A DNA stretch of 64,000 nt from Halobacteriales archaeon QS_4_62_28 (GTDB lineage Archaea > Halobacteriota > Halobacteria > Halobacteriales > Haloarculaceae): contig PXRO01000053.1 in the NCBI GenBank assembly GCA_003021685.1, forward strand, positions 28,153 through 92,152. Direction: 5' to 3'. Shown here in pieces: positions 18,305-27,215 of this stretch. The first letter of the stretch is position 1; each line of letters opens with the position of its first letter. Position numbers and translations under genes: made by a program. The notes under the pieces are model-generated. The model worked only from the letters and a program-made list of their open reading frames with translations. It made no database searches and was not told the DNA's origin.

Positions 18305-18982
18305 TTAGGTGGTTCGGAACGCCCTGTCACCAGCATCGCCCAGTCCGGGGACGATGTACCCGTCGTCGTCGAGTCGTTCGTCGACAGCGACGGTCAACAG
18401 GTCGGCCTGTGGCACTTCCTCGTCGAGGCGAACGAGTCCCGGCGGCGCTGCCACCGCCGAGAGCACCAGCAAGTGCTCGGGGTCGGGACTGTCCCGCAGG
18501 ATCTCTTCGAGGACGGCCGACATCGTCGACCCGGTCGCCAGCATCGGGTCGGCGACGATGACGGTATCCGACGGCTCGATGTCCGGTAGTTTCACGTAGT
18601 CGACCGAAATCGGGAACGTACCGTCGTCTGTCATTCCGGCCGCTTCATCGCGACTGGCCGAGATGACCCCCTGGCGGGCCTGCGGAAAGGCCGTGAGCAA
18701 CCCCTCGACGAAGGGGGTCGCCGCCCGGAGGACGTTGACGATGACGACGTTCTCCAAACCCTCGACTCGCTCGCCCATCGTCGTCGTCAGTGGCGTTTCG
18801 ATGGAGACGTACTCGGTCTCCATGCGACCGTCGATGATTTCGTACCCGCAGAGTCGGCCGAGTCGCACCAGTCCCTTCCGGAAATCGACCTGTTCGGTCT
18901 CGACGTCACGCAGTCGGGACAACTCGTCACGCGCCAGTGCGTGCGTGATGACCTGTGCCTCGCCGCGGTCCTCGATTGCCAT
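18305..18982 (-). CDS. upp: Uracil phosphoribosyltransferase
   Basis: Pyrimidine salvage: uracil + PRPP to UMP + pyrophosphate. 225 residues. The PRPP-binding loop is [18 protein letters not shown] (about residue 132); [10 protein letters not shown] and the C-terminal uracil-binding [23 protein letters not shown] end (here [19 protein letters not shown]) are characteristic. ATG at 18982 is preferred over GTG at 18994. The PRPP synthase gene is in the same window at 57934-58782. Confidence 0.95.
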   Translation of the reverse strand: MAIEDRGEAQVITHALARDELSRLRDVETEQVDFRKGLVRLGRLCGYEIIDGRMETEYVSIETPLTTTMGERVEGLENVVIVNVLRAATPFVEGLLTAFPQARQGVISASRDEAAGMTDDGTFPISVDYVKLPDIEPSDTVIVADPMLATGSTMSAVLEEILRDSPDPEHLLVLSAVAAPPGLVRLDEEVPQADLLTVAVDERLDDDGYIVPGLGDAGDRAFRTT

Positions 18983-19017
18983 AGGCGAGGCCACAGGCGG
19001 GCGGTGCTTAACTGTTA

Positions 19018-19710
19018 TCAGGCTGTCGTCTCGACGCCCAGTTCGGCCAGCAGCGTCTCGGCGGCCTCGCTGGAGGAGGGTGGCCCGCGAGCGGTGATGA
19101 GGTCACCGTCGACGGTCACCGACGTGTCGCTGTCGAGTTCAGCGTCCCACTGTGCGCCGGCCGCCCTGACCTCGTCTTCGACCCAGTAGGGAAGCTTTCG
19201 CCCGTCCGGCATCCGGTCGTGTTCGTCGACGATGCCCTCCTCCCACTCGTTGGGGAAGCCAGTCACGTCACGGCCCGCAACGAGGAAGTCACCGTTGTCG
19301 TCGCGGGTGAAAGCGAGGATACCAACAGCGTGACAGACGACGAGGGCGACGCCGTCCTCGCTGGCGACGGCCTCCCACAGGAGTGTGCGACTGTGACTGT
19401 CCTGGTTCACGTCCCACTCGGTGCCGTGGCCGCCGGGGAAGACGACGGCGTCGTAGTCGTCGGCCTCGGCCGCGGCGGTGGGGATCGGATCGTTCAGTCG
19501 CTCGTCGGTCTCGTGGATCTCTCGAAACCGCTCGGCTGCGTCCGCGCCGACCTCGTCGGGGTCGACCGAGCGCTCGTCGATTTCGGGTGGGCTGCCCGAC
19601 GGTGTCGCGACGGTCACGTCGACGCCCGCAGAATCCAGCGTCGTGAGCGGTTCGATACATTCTTCGCCCCAGTAGCCGTGCTCGCTGACGACAATCAGTA
19701 CCGATGGCAT
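19018..19710 (-). CDS. DJ-1/PfpI family protein (Hsp31-like)
   Basis: 230-residue class I glutamine-amidotransferase-like protein. The nucleophile elbow VVCHAVGIL holds the conserved Cys, and [10 protein letters not shown] and the Glu in YWGEECIEP are placed as in Hsp31-type chaperone/glyoxalase members. It may detoxify methylglyoxal or protect proteins; the exact reaction is not decided by the sequence. ATG 19710 rather than GTG 19716. Ends 36 bases from the start of upp on the same strand. Confidence 0.88.
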   Translation of the reverse strand: MPSVLIVVSEHGYWGEECIEPLTTLDSAGVDVTVATPSGSPPEIDERSVDPDEVGADAAERFREIHETDERLNDPIPTAAAEADDYDAVVFPGGHGTEWDVNQDSHSRTLLWEAVASEDGVALVVCHAVGILAFTRDDNGDFLVAGRDVTGFPNEWEEGIVDEHDRMPDGRKLPYWVEDEVRAAGAQWDAELDSDTSVTVDGDLITARGPPSSSEAAETLLAELGVETTA

Positions 19711-19844
19711 GGTCACGCTATCGTTCGGTCTGGACGATCAAAAGCAGCGGGTGGAAAACTTATAATCGTGCGAACCAAACGACCTGCGAACAGATGGGCA
19801 CGCAACCACGCCGTGGCCGTCATAGTGGTTGATTCTACAGGACA

Positions 19845-20564
19845 ATGGAGAACATCGAAGAGAGTATCTCAGGTTTCAAGCGTCGCGGCGGCTGGGTCGA
19901 CATCGTCGAACACGGCGAACGGATCGTCCAGGCGCTGCGAGAACTGGGGGACGACGACGACGTCGACGAATCCGTGGACGACGAGGCACTCGAAGAGTTC
20001 GACGAGTGGCGTCCCAAGAGCCACGAGCGTCTCGACGACGATGTCAACGAAAAGACTGCCGAGCAGGCACACGTCGACGAGGGCAAAGGCGAACAGGCGG
20101 GCGAGGATCCGGACGACGACCTCCGGACGGCGGGTGAGAAACTCGCCGACTCCTACGAGAATATCGACGAACCGGACGAGGCCGTCGAATCGTGGGGCGA
20201 AAGCCTCGACTACGTCGCCCGCGCGGCGGATTCGGCCAGTCGGAAAGCACTCCGGGCAGTTGAAGACACGGTGTACAAAAACGTCATGACCCAGATCGCA
20301 CCGTACTACTTCGACAACGGACTCGTGAGCGCAAACGTCCAGCGAGTCAGTGGCGACGACCAGCCGGAGTACATCTTCGAGATCAACATCAACGACGACG
20401 ACCTCAAAGAACGCGTCTCCAACCGACTGGCTGACTTCGACAGCGATGTCGACCGGTGGCACGTCAACACCGAGAAGGAAGTCGAGGCCGCTGCTGCCGC
20501 GGAAGGCGTCGATGTTCCCGAGGACGAAACCGGTAACGGGGAAACCGACGCAAAAACGAACTGA
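19845..20564 (+). CDS. Conserved haloarchaeal acidic protein (DUF5828-like)
   Basis: 239 residues, extremely acidic. It begins MENIEESISGFKRRGGWVDI, continues with a long low-complexity helical stretch (residues 40-130) rich in Asp/Glu, and has a folded C-terminal part (KNVMTQIAPYYFDNGLVSAN to ERVSNRLADFD). I recall this family as DUF5828, but this needs a profile search. No catalytic motif. A TATA-like CTTATAATC lies about 85 bases upstream, implying a real 5' leader. A hairpin follows the stop codon. Confidence 0.75.
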   Translation: MENIEESISGFKRRGGWVDIVEHGERIVQALRELGDDDDVDESVDDEALEEFDEWRPKSHERLDDDVNEKTAEQAHVDEGKGEQAGEDPDDDLRTAGEKLADSYENIDEPDEAVESWGESLDYVARAADSASRKALRAVEDTVYKNVMTQIAPYYFDNGLVSANVQRVSGDDQPEYIFEININDDDLKERVSNRLADFDSDVDRWHVNTEKEVEAAAAAEGVDVPEDETGNGETDAKTN

Positions 20565-20584
20565 TCGCAGTCTTGTCTGCGATC
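20563..20584 (+). terminator. Hairpin at the stop of the acidic protein gene
   Basis: GATCGCAG and CTGCGATC, perfect 8-bp stem with a 6-base loop, begins within the stop codon of the upstream gene and is followed by AT-rich sequence. It could stabilise or end the transcript; archaeal termination does not need a hairpin, so the role is inferred. Confidence 0.4.
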
Positions 20585-20755
20585 ATTATAGGTTTCATGT
20601 CGGAGATACAAAGACGAACTAACGGCGCGACGGCGGTTGCCAGTTGTGGTGGTGTTACATAGTACGTTAACTAGTGTCACCCCTCTATTTCAGGTGGAAA
20701 TATCGGATACGGCAGCCGACAGCCTAATACGCAGGCCGACAGAAACGGAGTGCAG

Positions 20756-21946
20756 ATGGTCGGGGTCAGTACGGTCGCGACGCTGGTGATCGCCGCCGCC
20801 GCGAGCCTGTTTATGGCGTGGGCAATCGGTGCGGGGTCGTCAGGGTCAACGCCGTTCGCCCCGGCAGTGGGAGCGAACGCGATCTCGGTGATGCGGGCCG
20901 GCTTTTTCGTCGGCATTCTTGGCCTACTCGGGGCCGTGTTACAGGGGGCGAACGTTACCGAGACGGTCGGGAGCGGACTCGTGCTCTTCCCCGACGGGGG
21001 CGGCCTTTCGGCGGTTGCAGCGACAATCGCACTGCTTACGGCGGCATTGCTGGTCGCAATCGGCGTGTTCGCTGGCTATCCGATTGCAACGGCGTTTACC
21101 GTCACCGGTGCCGTCGTCGGCGTCGGCCTGGCGATGGGCGGCAATCCCGCCTGGCCGAAGTACCAGCAGATCGTCGCGCTGTGGGTCGGGGTTCCCTTCG
21201 TCGGTGGCGGCCTCGCGTACGCGACGGCACGCTTCCTTCGCGCCGAGGGCGTCCCCGAACGGTTCTCTGTCGCCGGTCTGGCGGGACTGGTCGGCCTGTT
21301 GCTGGCAAACGTCGAGTTCACGGGCCTCGGCCCTGACGGTGGCGCTGGCTCACTGGCGGCGGCGGCCACTCGCGTGGCCGACGGTGGAGTGGCGGTGTCT
21401 GTCGCGGCTTCGCTCGCCGTTGCCCTGCTCGTCGCGGTCGTCCTGTGGTACGACGTCCGCGCGAGCGGGGAGGCTGCCCAGCAGCGATTCCTTCTGGCGA
21501 TGGGGGGACTCGTCGCCTTCTCGGCGGGTGGCAGCCAGGTCGGACTGGCAATCGGACCGCTGGTCCCCCTGCTGGACGACTTTACCATCCCGCTTGTCGG
21601 AGTGTTGCTCGGGGGCGGGATCGGCCTGCTCGCTGGCTCCTGGACCGGTGCACCACGCATGATCAAGGCGCTCTCACAGGACTATTCATCGCTCGGTCCG
21701 CGCCGCTCTATTGCGGCACTGATCCCCTCGTTTATTATCGCACAGACGGCCGTCTTCTTCGGCATTCCGGTGTCGTTCAACGAGATTATCGTCTCTGCGA
21801 TCGTCGGCAGTGGGGCGGCCGCCGGCGGGGGAGCGGTCAGTGGTGATAAGATGGGCAAGACCGTTCTGGCGTGGATCGGATCGCTCGCGCTGGCGCTTGG
21901 CCTCGGCTACGGCGTGTTTGCGGTTGTTGACCCGCTGGTCGGGTAG
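20756..21946 (+). CDS. PiT-family transporter, second copy
   Basis: 396 residues with about ten helices. The first repeat reads MAWAIGAGSSGSTPFAPAVG and the second AFSAGGSQVGLAIGPLVPLL, matching the PiT repeats but with substitutions, notably GGSQVG where the 12283-13479 protein has GASNVA. It lacks the long polar loop of that protein. It may carry phosphate or another oxyanion. ATG 20756 is preferred over GTG 20750. The CBS-domain membrane gene downstream is convergent. Confidence 0.88.
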   Translation: MVGVSTVATLVIAAAASLFMAWAIGAGSSGSTPFAPAVGANAISVMRAGFFVGILGLLGAVLQGANVTETVGSGLVLFPDGGGLSAVAATIALLTAALLVAIGVFAGYPIATAFTVTGAVVGVGLAMGGNPAWPKYQQIVALWVGVPFVGGGLAYATARFLRAEGVPERFSVAGLAGLVGLLLANVEFTGLGPDGGAGSLAAAATRVADGGVAVSVAASLAVALLVAVVLWYDVRASGEAAQQRFLLAMGGLVAFSAGGSQVGLAIGPLVPLLDDFTIPLVGVLLGGGIGLLAGSWTGAPRMIKALSQDYSSLGPRRSIAALIPSFIIAQTAVFFGIPVSFNEIIVSAIVGSGAAAGGGAVSGDKMGKTVLAWIGSLALALGLGYGVFAVVDPLVG

Positions 21947-21957
21947 CAACTGCGGTC

Positions 21958-23349
21958 TCACTCTGTCGTCGCTTCTTCGGGCGTGTCCTCGTTTGCGGCG
22001 TCTGCTTGCCCGTCGGCAGTTGCCACTCTGCGCAGTCGCGCTTTCATGATTCGGGTGTTCTCGACCTGTTCGACGATGATCTCGACGCTGTCGAAGGCGA
22101 TCCGTTCGCCCTCCTCGACGAGTCGGCCGGCACGATTGAAAATGAACCCGGCGATGGTCTCGAACTCCTCACCCTCGGGGAGTTCCAGTTCCAGCGCCTC
22201 GTTGACCACCTCGATGTTGACCTCGCCTTTGACGATGACCTCGTCGTCGTCGACGAACTCGATTGGCTCCTCTTCCTCGCCTTCGAGGATTTCGCCGACG
22301 ATTTTCTCGGTGAGGTCTTCCATCGTCACCAGTCCCTCGGTGGTCCCGAACTCGTCGATGACGATCACCATATGCAGTCGTTTGTCGCGCATCTCGGTGA
22401 GCAAGTCATCGACGTTCTTGGACTCGGGGACGTGCAGCGTCGGTTCGATCACGTCGGCGAGATTGAGGTCCCGGTCGCCGCTGTAGTGGCGGTCACGGAC
22501 CAGATCCCGGAGGTGGGCAACCCCGATCACGTTGTCCAGGCTGCCCTCGTAGATCGGGACGCGGGCGTGGCCGCTCTGGATACACTGCTGGATCGCCTCC
22601 TCGATGGTGGCGTCGTTCGAGATGGCGTCCATGTCGAGTCGCGGCGTCATGACCTCCTTTGCAATCGTATTGTTGAACCGCAAGGTTCGCTGGAGCATCT
22701 CTCGTTCCTCCTCGTCGAGAACACCTTCGCGCTCGCCGGTCTCGATGATGTCCTGAATCTCCTCGCGAGTGACGTAGGAGGTCTCGATGGCCGACCGACC
22801 GCCCGTGATCTTGTTGACGATCCGGGTGAGATAATCGAAGAGGACGATCAACGGGATCAGAATCTTCTCCGAGAGGTCGAGTGGCTTCGAGATCCGGAGC
22901 GCCCAGGATTCAGTGTTCTCGACGGCGTAGCTCTTTGGCGCACTCTCGCCGAACAGGAGCACGAGTGCCGTGATCCCGAACGTCGCCGCGATCACTGCTT
23001 GGCCCTGGGAGAGATACACCGCAAAGAGTCCCGTCGCAATCGAGGACATTGCGATGTTGACGAGGTTGTTGCCGACGAGAATCGTCACCAGCAGACGGTG
23101 TGGATCGGCCTTGAGTCCCTTGAGCGTCTCCGCGCCCGGGACTTCGTCCTCGACGAGCGCCTCGACTCGATGGGCTGGCAGGGAGAACATGGCGATCTCC
23201 GAGGACGAAAAGAACGCCGAGAGCGTGATCAGCAGGAGAACGACGAGCGACCCGATGACGGTGAACACGGCATCGGAAACTTCGACGATGCCGAGGATAT
23301 CGACCTGTAGTAGCGAGAATTCGACTCCAACAGGCGGATCAAAGGCCAT
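21958..23349 (-). CDS. CNNM/CorC-type membrane protein with CBS domains
   Basis: 463 residues: N-terminal DUF21 membrane domain (about residues 25-200, with FFSSSEIAMFSLPAHRVE), a pair of CBS domains (VMTPRLDMDAISND to GLVTMEDLTEKIVGEILEGE) and a C-terminal CorC_HlyC transporter-associated domain (VKGEVNIEVVNEALELELPE). Eukaryotic and bacterial relatives handle Mg2+ or Co2+ efflux; the old name hemolysin is misleading. ATG 23349 (TTG 23352 possible). Confidence 0.92.
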   Translation of the reverse strand: MAFDPPVGVEFSLLQVDILGIVEVSDAVFTVIGSLVVLLLITLSAFFSSSEIAMFSLPAHRVEALVEDEVPGAETLKGLKADPHRLLVTILVGNNLVNIAMSSIATGLFAVYLSQGQAVIAATFGITALVLLFGESAPKSYAVENTESWALRISKPLDLSEKILIPLIVLFDYLTRIVNKITGGRSAIETSYVTREEIQDIIETGEREGVLDEEEREMLQRTLRFNNTIAKEVMTPRLDMDAISNDATIEEAIQQCIQSGHARVPIYEGSLDNVIGVAHLRDLVRDRHYSGDRDLNLADVIEPTLHVPESKNVDDLLTEMRDKRLHMVIVIDEFGTTEGLVTMEDLTEKIVGEILEGEEEEPIEFVDDDEVIVKGEVNIEVVNEALELELPEGEEFETIAGFIFNRAGRLVEEGERIAFDSVEIIVEQVENTRIMKARLRRVATADGQADAANEDTPEEATTE

Positions 23350-23466
23350 CAACGCTCACGTTTGCAGTGGACGCGAATTAAGCGTTGTCATGGGAACGAT
23401 CGAAAGCGTGTCCACCACACACAGGCCCGAAGGGCTTACCGGACGCTCGGACCTAACAGCGGGTGG

Positions 23467-23724
23467 ATGAGCAACACCGACATCACACTGTACCGACTTC
23501 AGGCGTGTCCGTTCTGCGAGCGGGTTGTCCGTCGCCTCGACGAGTACGACCTCGACTACGAGTCGCGATTCGTCGAACCGATGCACTCCGACCGAGACGT
23601 AGTCAAGCGCCTCTCGGGCAAGCGAACGGTGCCTGCAATCGTCGATGACGAAACGGGTGTGACGATGTCTGAAAGTGCAAACATCGTCGACTATCTCGAC
23701 CGGACGTACGGAGGTGAAGCCTGA
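23467..23724 (+). CDS. Glutaredoxin-like protein
   Basis: 85-residue thioredoxin fold. Active site CPFC in LQACPFCERVV near residue 14, cis-Pro in KRTVPAIVD, and TMSESANIVDYLD as in glutathione-S-transferase N-terminal/glutaredoxin folds. Haloarchaea use gamma-glutamylcysteine rather than glutathione, so the thiol partner may differ. The next gene begins on the last base of its stop codon, indicating coupling with the redoxin-like protein. Confidence 0.9.
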   Translation: MSNTDITLYRLQACPFCERVVRRLDEYDLDYESRFVEPMHSDRDVVKRLSGKRTVPAIVDDETGVTMSESANIVDYLDRTYGGEA

Positions 23725-24239
23725 TGGACCTGGAGTTCGACGTCGTCGAACTCGGCCCGGCAGACCACCCAGAGGAAGGCGAGACCGCGCCGGATTTCAC
23801 TCGCCCGCTCGTCAACGACGAGTTCTGGGAGGACGTGGCCCTCTCGGAACTGGTCGCTCGCGACGGCGATCCGACGGTCCTCCTCTTCCACCCGATGGAC
23901 GGGGCCTTCCCGGCGACGTACATCTGGAACGAGATCCGCAACCGGGAGTGGCACGAGGACGCCACCGTGGTCGGCCTCTCGATCTCGACACCGTACGCCC
24001 ACAAGAAACTGATCGAGGAGCGCAAACTGGGCGACGATTACGAACTGTACGCCGACCCCGGCAACGGCGTCGCCAGAAAGTACGGCATCGAGAACGACCT
24101 CGACGGGATGGCCGGCATCGAAGAACCGCGACCGGCGGTGTTCGTCCTCGACAGCGACCGCACCGTCGAGTACGCCTGGGTCGCCAGCGAGTGGCCCGAC
24201 TTCCCCGACTACGATACCGTCGAGGTGGCGTTCCGGTAG
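23724..24239 (+). CDS. Peroxiredoxin-like protein without cysteine
   Basis: 171 residues with the redoxin (AhpC/TSA) layout: ETAPDFTRPLVND at the start, LLFHPMDGAFPATY where the peroxidatic Cys motif should be, and RPAVFVLDSDRTVEYAW near the end. There is no Cys in the whole protein, so it cannot act as a peroxiredoxin by the usual chemistry. It overlaps the glutaredoxin stop by one base and is probably co-translated with it; it may bind rather than reduce a substrate. Confidence 0.8.
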   Translation: MDLEFDVVELGPADHPEEGETAPDFTRPLVNDEFWEDVALSELVARDGDPTVLLFHPMDGAFPATYIWNEIRNREWHEDATVVGLSISTPYAHKKLIEERKLGDDYELYADPGNGVARKYGIENDLDGMAGIEEPRPAVFVLDSDRTVEYAWVASEWPDFPDYDTVEVAFR

Positions 24240-24331
24240 GGTCGGTGAGTGCCGAGACCGCTATTTTATCGAGGGGGCCGGCATCCGGATGAACAGCACG
24301 CTTTTTTCGGCCACACGTAGACCAGTGACGT

Positions 24332-24913
24332 ATGAACGACCTCGACCGTGCGGCCGACGCACTCACGGATGGGGAGCTGGTCGTCTATCCGACAGAAACC
24401 GTCTACGGCCTCGGCGCGGATGCGCTCGATCCGGCGGCCGTCGAGCGCGTCTTCGAGACGAAGGGCCGGGATCGCTCGAAGCCGGTTTCGCTCGCGGTGC
24501 CGGGCGTCGACGCGGCGACTGAGTACACCGAACCGACCGAGCAGGAACTGGCGTTCATGCGAGCGTTCCTGCCGGGGCCGGTGACGGTGCTGGTCGACCG
24601 CGGCGAGGCCGTCCCCGACGTGCTGACCGCCGGGAGCGACCGGGTCGGTATCAGAGTGCCCGACCACGAGGGCGCGCTGGACCTGCTCGCGCGAGCGGCT
24701 CCGATCACCTCGACGAGCGCGAACGTTAGCGGCGAGCCAAGTGCGCTGGAAGTGACCGAAATCGACGCGTCCGTGCGCGACGCCGTCGCTGTCGTCCTCG
24801 ATGGCGGTCGGACACCGGGCACTGAATCGACCGTCGTCGACGTGACGGTCGGGGAAATCGTTCGCGAGGGGGCACAGGCCGACGCGATCCGGGAGTGGCT
24901 CGCGTCGGAGTAA
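24332..24913 (+). CDS. Threonylcarbamoyl-AMP synthase (TsaC/Sua5 family, short form)
   Basis: Makes L-threonylcarbamoyladenylate from Thr, bicarbonate and ATP for t6A37 of ANN-decoding tRNAs. YrdC-domain signatures: YPTETVYGLGADAL near residue 19, KGRDRSKPVSLAVPG (nucleotide-binding Lys/Arg/Ser), and PITSTSANVSGEPS. At 193 residues it has no C-terminal Sua5 domain, so it is the TsaC type. A MITE-like element starts at the very next base after its TAA stop. Confidence 0.93.
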   Translation: MNDLDRAADALTDGELVVYPTETVYGLGADALDPAAVERVFETKGRDRSKPVSLAVPGVDAATEYTEPTEQELAFMRAFLPGPVTVLVDRGEAVPDVLTAGSDRVGIRVPDHEGALDLLARAAPITSTSANVSGEPSALEVTEIDASVRDAVAVVLDGGRTPGTESTVVDVTVGEIVREGAQADAIREWLASE

Positions 24914-24999
24914 CTATAGTAGCATTTGCAACCGATTGCTCATCCGATCATACACAGTCGCGCGATCAGGTGAGCGAGGACTTGCAAATGCTACTATAG
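24914..24999. repeat. MITE-like element, copy 2
   Basis: 86 bp with perfect 18-bp terminal inverted repeats CTATAGTAGCATTTGCAA. It begins directly after the TAA of the TsaC gene and ends 10 bases before the stop of the convergent Cas4-like gene, so it may serve both as terminator. It is almost identical to 47458-47541 and carries a central TCGCGCGATC block. No coding capacity. Confidence 0.85.
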
Positions 25000-25009
25000 C
25001 CCGGCGAAA

Positions 25010-25663
25010 TCAATCGCCCAGGATACTCGCCAGCGAGCGCGTCTTCGTACCACACTCCTCGCGGAACTCGCAGGGGCGACACTTGGCGTCGGCGTCGACC
25101 CGCGAGGGCGGGCCGTCGATGGTCGCTGCGGTCCTGACTGCGCGCCGGTAGGCGGCTTTGCGCCGCGTCGTCAACTCGATTTCACGGACGACGCCGTGGG
25201 CGGGATACTCGGCGATGGCGCGCTCGACTGGCTGTTCTCGCTCCCAGGACAGCGCCTTCGCCGCGGCGACCAGCCTGACAGTCTGGGGTTCCCAGACGCC
25301 CTGGTCCGGGGGATCGCCAGCGAAGGCAAGCGCGGGCACCAGCGGCGTTTCGAGGACCTTGTGGGCGACCCCGTGACACTCCCGGCCCGAGAGGAATACG
25401 TCGCGCTGTGGCGGATCTGCGAGGTCGTCCCAGTAGTCGAGACGACGGCGGAGACCGCCGAGGCGCTCGCGGTAGGTGCCCGGCGACACCTCGATGGGAG
25501 CGGCGAGCAGTGCGGCGTCGACGGTCCGCAACGTCTCGTACTCGAAGGCGAGTTGACGCACGTCGCCGACGCCGTCGGGGATATCCGGGTCGCCCGCCCG
25601 TCGCCGGTAGTAGAGCTTTCGTGGACAGTACGCCGCCGTCGCCACGTCCCGGAAACTGTGCAT
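25010..25663 (-). CDS. Stand-alone Cas4-like (RecB-fold, Fe-S) protein
   Basis: 217 residues. The N-terminal Cys lies in AYCPRKLYYRRR, and three C-terminal Cys are in CRPCEFREEC, the four ligands of the Fe-S cluster in Cas4/AddB-type nucleases. The middle part (GVWEPQTVRLVAAAKAL) matches the helix after motif III, but the expected Asp and Glu-x-Lys catalytic residues are not obvious. No CRISPR array or other cas gene is in the window. ATG 25663 lies 29 bases behind TTTTATA, supporting a leaderless start; longer frames add a poor N-terminus. Confidence 0.75.
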   Translation of the reverse strand: MHSFRDVATAAYCPRKLYYRRRAGDPDIPDGVGDVRQLAFEYETLRTVDAALLAAPIEVSPGTYRERLGGLRRRLDYWDDLADPPQRDVFLSGRECHGVAHKVLETPLVPALAFAGDPPDQGVWEPQTVRLVAAAKALSWEREQPVERAIAEYPAHGVVREIELTTRRKAAYRRAVRTAATIDGPPSRVDADAKCRPCEFREECGTKTRSLASILGD

Positions 25664-25688
25664 GGCCTGCCATGCCCCCGTTTTCGGA

Positions 25689-25695
25689 TATAAAA
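25689..25695 (-). promoter_or_regulatory. TATA box of the Cas4-like gene
   Basis: TTTTATA on the minus strand, centred about 29 bases before the ATG at 25663. It supports the shorter start. Confidence 0.55.
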
Positions 25696-25763
25696 CCTCG
25701 GTCCTGGCAGTCGAAACCCCGTCGCTCGTAAGCGTTTTGACGACGGCCGCGCTACCCGGATGC

Positions 25764-26204
25764 ATGGCCGACTGTCCACTCGCGGATGACTGCCCCCAGT
25801 TTAGCGAGCGCATCGAGGGGATGGGGTGTCAACACTACGGCGACCGCGGTGGTGCCGAGTGGTGTAACCACTACAATCAGCCGATTTCGGACCTGAAAAG
25901 CCAGCCAGTCAAACTCGGCGAGGAAGTCGTCGTCGATGTCGACGACATCCACGAGAGCGGTGCCGGCGTTGGCCGTACCGAGGACGGCTTCATCGTGATG
26001 GTCGATGGCCTCCTGCCGCCGGCACGCGCCCGGGTCGAGATCACGAAAGTCCGGTCGAACCACGCCCGGGCCGAAGAACTCGAACAGCTCGAAGTCGAAG
26101 ACGACGAGGGCGACGGTGACGAGGACGACGAAAGCGGCTACCAGGGCGACGACGAGGACGAGGACGAACGCCTGGGGAGTCGCGACAACTTCTGGGGCGG
26201 ATAG
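25764..26204 (+). CDS. TRAM-domain protein with N-terminal Cys cluster
   Basis: 146 residues. N-terminal Cys pairs (CPLADDC, then GCQHYGDRGGAEWCNHY) look like a metal or Fe-S site. Residues about 48-110 form a TRAM RNA-binding domain (VKLGEEVVVDVDDIHESGAG to ARVEITKVRSNHARAEE, cut for length). The tail is a highly acidic low-complexity region ending DNFWGG. TRAM proteins in archaea act as RNA chaperones or accompany tRNA modification. ATG 25764 leaves about 100 bases to the divergent Cas4-like gene. Confidence 0.85.
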   Translation: MADCPLADDCPQFSERIEGMGCQHYGDRGGAEWCNHYNQPISDLKSQPVKLGEEVVVDVDDIHESGAGVGRTEDGFIVMVDGLLPPARARVEITKVRSNHARAEELEQLEVEDDEGDGDEDDESGYQGDDEDEDERLGSRDNFWGG

Positions 26205-26361
26205 CGCGTCGTCGGCAACGGGCCAACGGTATGTGGGCAGTTAACGGCATTCTCCGGGCGGAAATCAGCGATATCGGCGGAACCGTCAGAATCGAGCGGG
26301 GCCCGTTGACCTGCTGTGGCGTGACGGTGCCGTTTTGCCCTTCGCGTGTGACCGCCCGGAT

Positions 26362-27144
26362 ATGGATCTGGAACTCGATGGCAACGTCGCACTGTGTACC
26401 GCCGCAACGAGTGGGCTCGGCCTCGCGAGCGCGACAGCACTCGCACGCGAGGGTGCCCACGTCGCCGTCTGTGGCCGAACGGCATCGCGACTCGACGACG
26501 CCCGCGAGCAACTGGAAGCGACGGGTGACGGCGAGGTACTGGCCGTGGCGGCCGACATCACCGACCGCGATAACGTCGAGGCGTTCGTCGAGGAGACCGT
26601 CGAAGAACTCGGCGGCCTGGACCACGTCGTCACCAGCGCTGGCGGCCCGTCGAGCGGTGATTTCCTCTCGACGACCGAACGCGACTGGTACGAAGCGTAC
26701 GATATCCTGGTGATGAGTGCCGTCTGGACGACGCGCTTTGCCTATCCGCACCTGCGCGACTCCGAGGCCGGGACGGTCGTCAACATTACCTCCCGGTCGG
26801 TGCGCGAGGTCATCGACGACCTCGTGCTGTCGAACTCGGTGCGCCGGGCGGTGATCGGTCTGATGAAGACACAGGCCCGCGAGTTCGCGCCCGAGGTGCG
26901 TGTCAACGCTGTCGTACCCGGTGCACACGAGACGCCCCGCATCGAGGAACTGATCGAAGACGCCGTCGAACGTGGCGAGTACGACAGCTACGAGCAGGGC
27001 CGCGGGGAGTGGTCCGACGCGCCACTGGACCGGATCGGTAATCCCCGGGAGTGCGGTGACGTGGTCGCCTTTCTCTCCAGTGCCCGCGCGTCGTACGTCA
27101 CCGGCACCGCGCTTCCCATCGACGGCGGTACGATGCGAAGCTAG
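26362..27144 (+). CDS. Short-chain dehydrogenase-like protein with altered active site
   Basis: 260-residue Rossmann protein. The cofactor loop is TAATSGLGLASATALA (near residue 13) and TSAGGPSSG stands for the NNAG motif. The helix that normally holds Tyr-x3-Lys reads LVLSNSVRRAVIGLMK, with Ser for Tyr and Arg for Lys. The VNAVVPG and TGTALPIDGG motifs are intact. This variant is known from FabG-like proteins of the BKR-like group that lack the usual tetrad, so its catalysis or substrate is uncertain. ATG 26362 chosen over 26335. Confidence 0.88.
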   Translation: MDLELDGNVALCTAATSGLGLASATALAREGAHVAVCGRTASRLDDAREQLEATGDGEVLAVAADITDRDNVEAFVEETVEELGGLDHVVTSAGGPSSGDFLSTTERDWYEAYDILVMSAVWTTRFAYPHLRDSEAGTVVNITSRSVREVIDDLVLSNSVRRAVIGLMKTQAREFAPEVRVNAVVPGAHETPRIEELIEDAVERGEYDSYEQGRGEWSDAPLDRIGNPRECGDVVAFLSSARASYVTGTALPIDGGTMRS

Positions 27145-27215
27145 CGGCCGTCTGCCAGATGTGGACGTCGAGTGCCGTCATCACGACGACCGCCGTGAGT
27201 GGATAGCCAGTCGTC

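Noticed and set aside
22006..23310. 434-codon plus-strand frame
   Set aside because: Antisense to the CNNM/CorC gene, which has complete CBS and DUF21 features.
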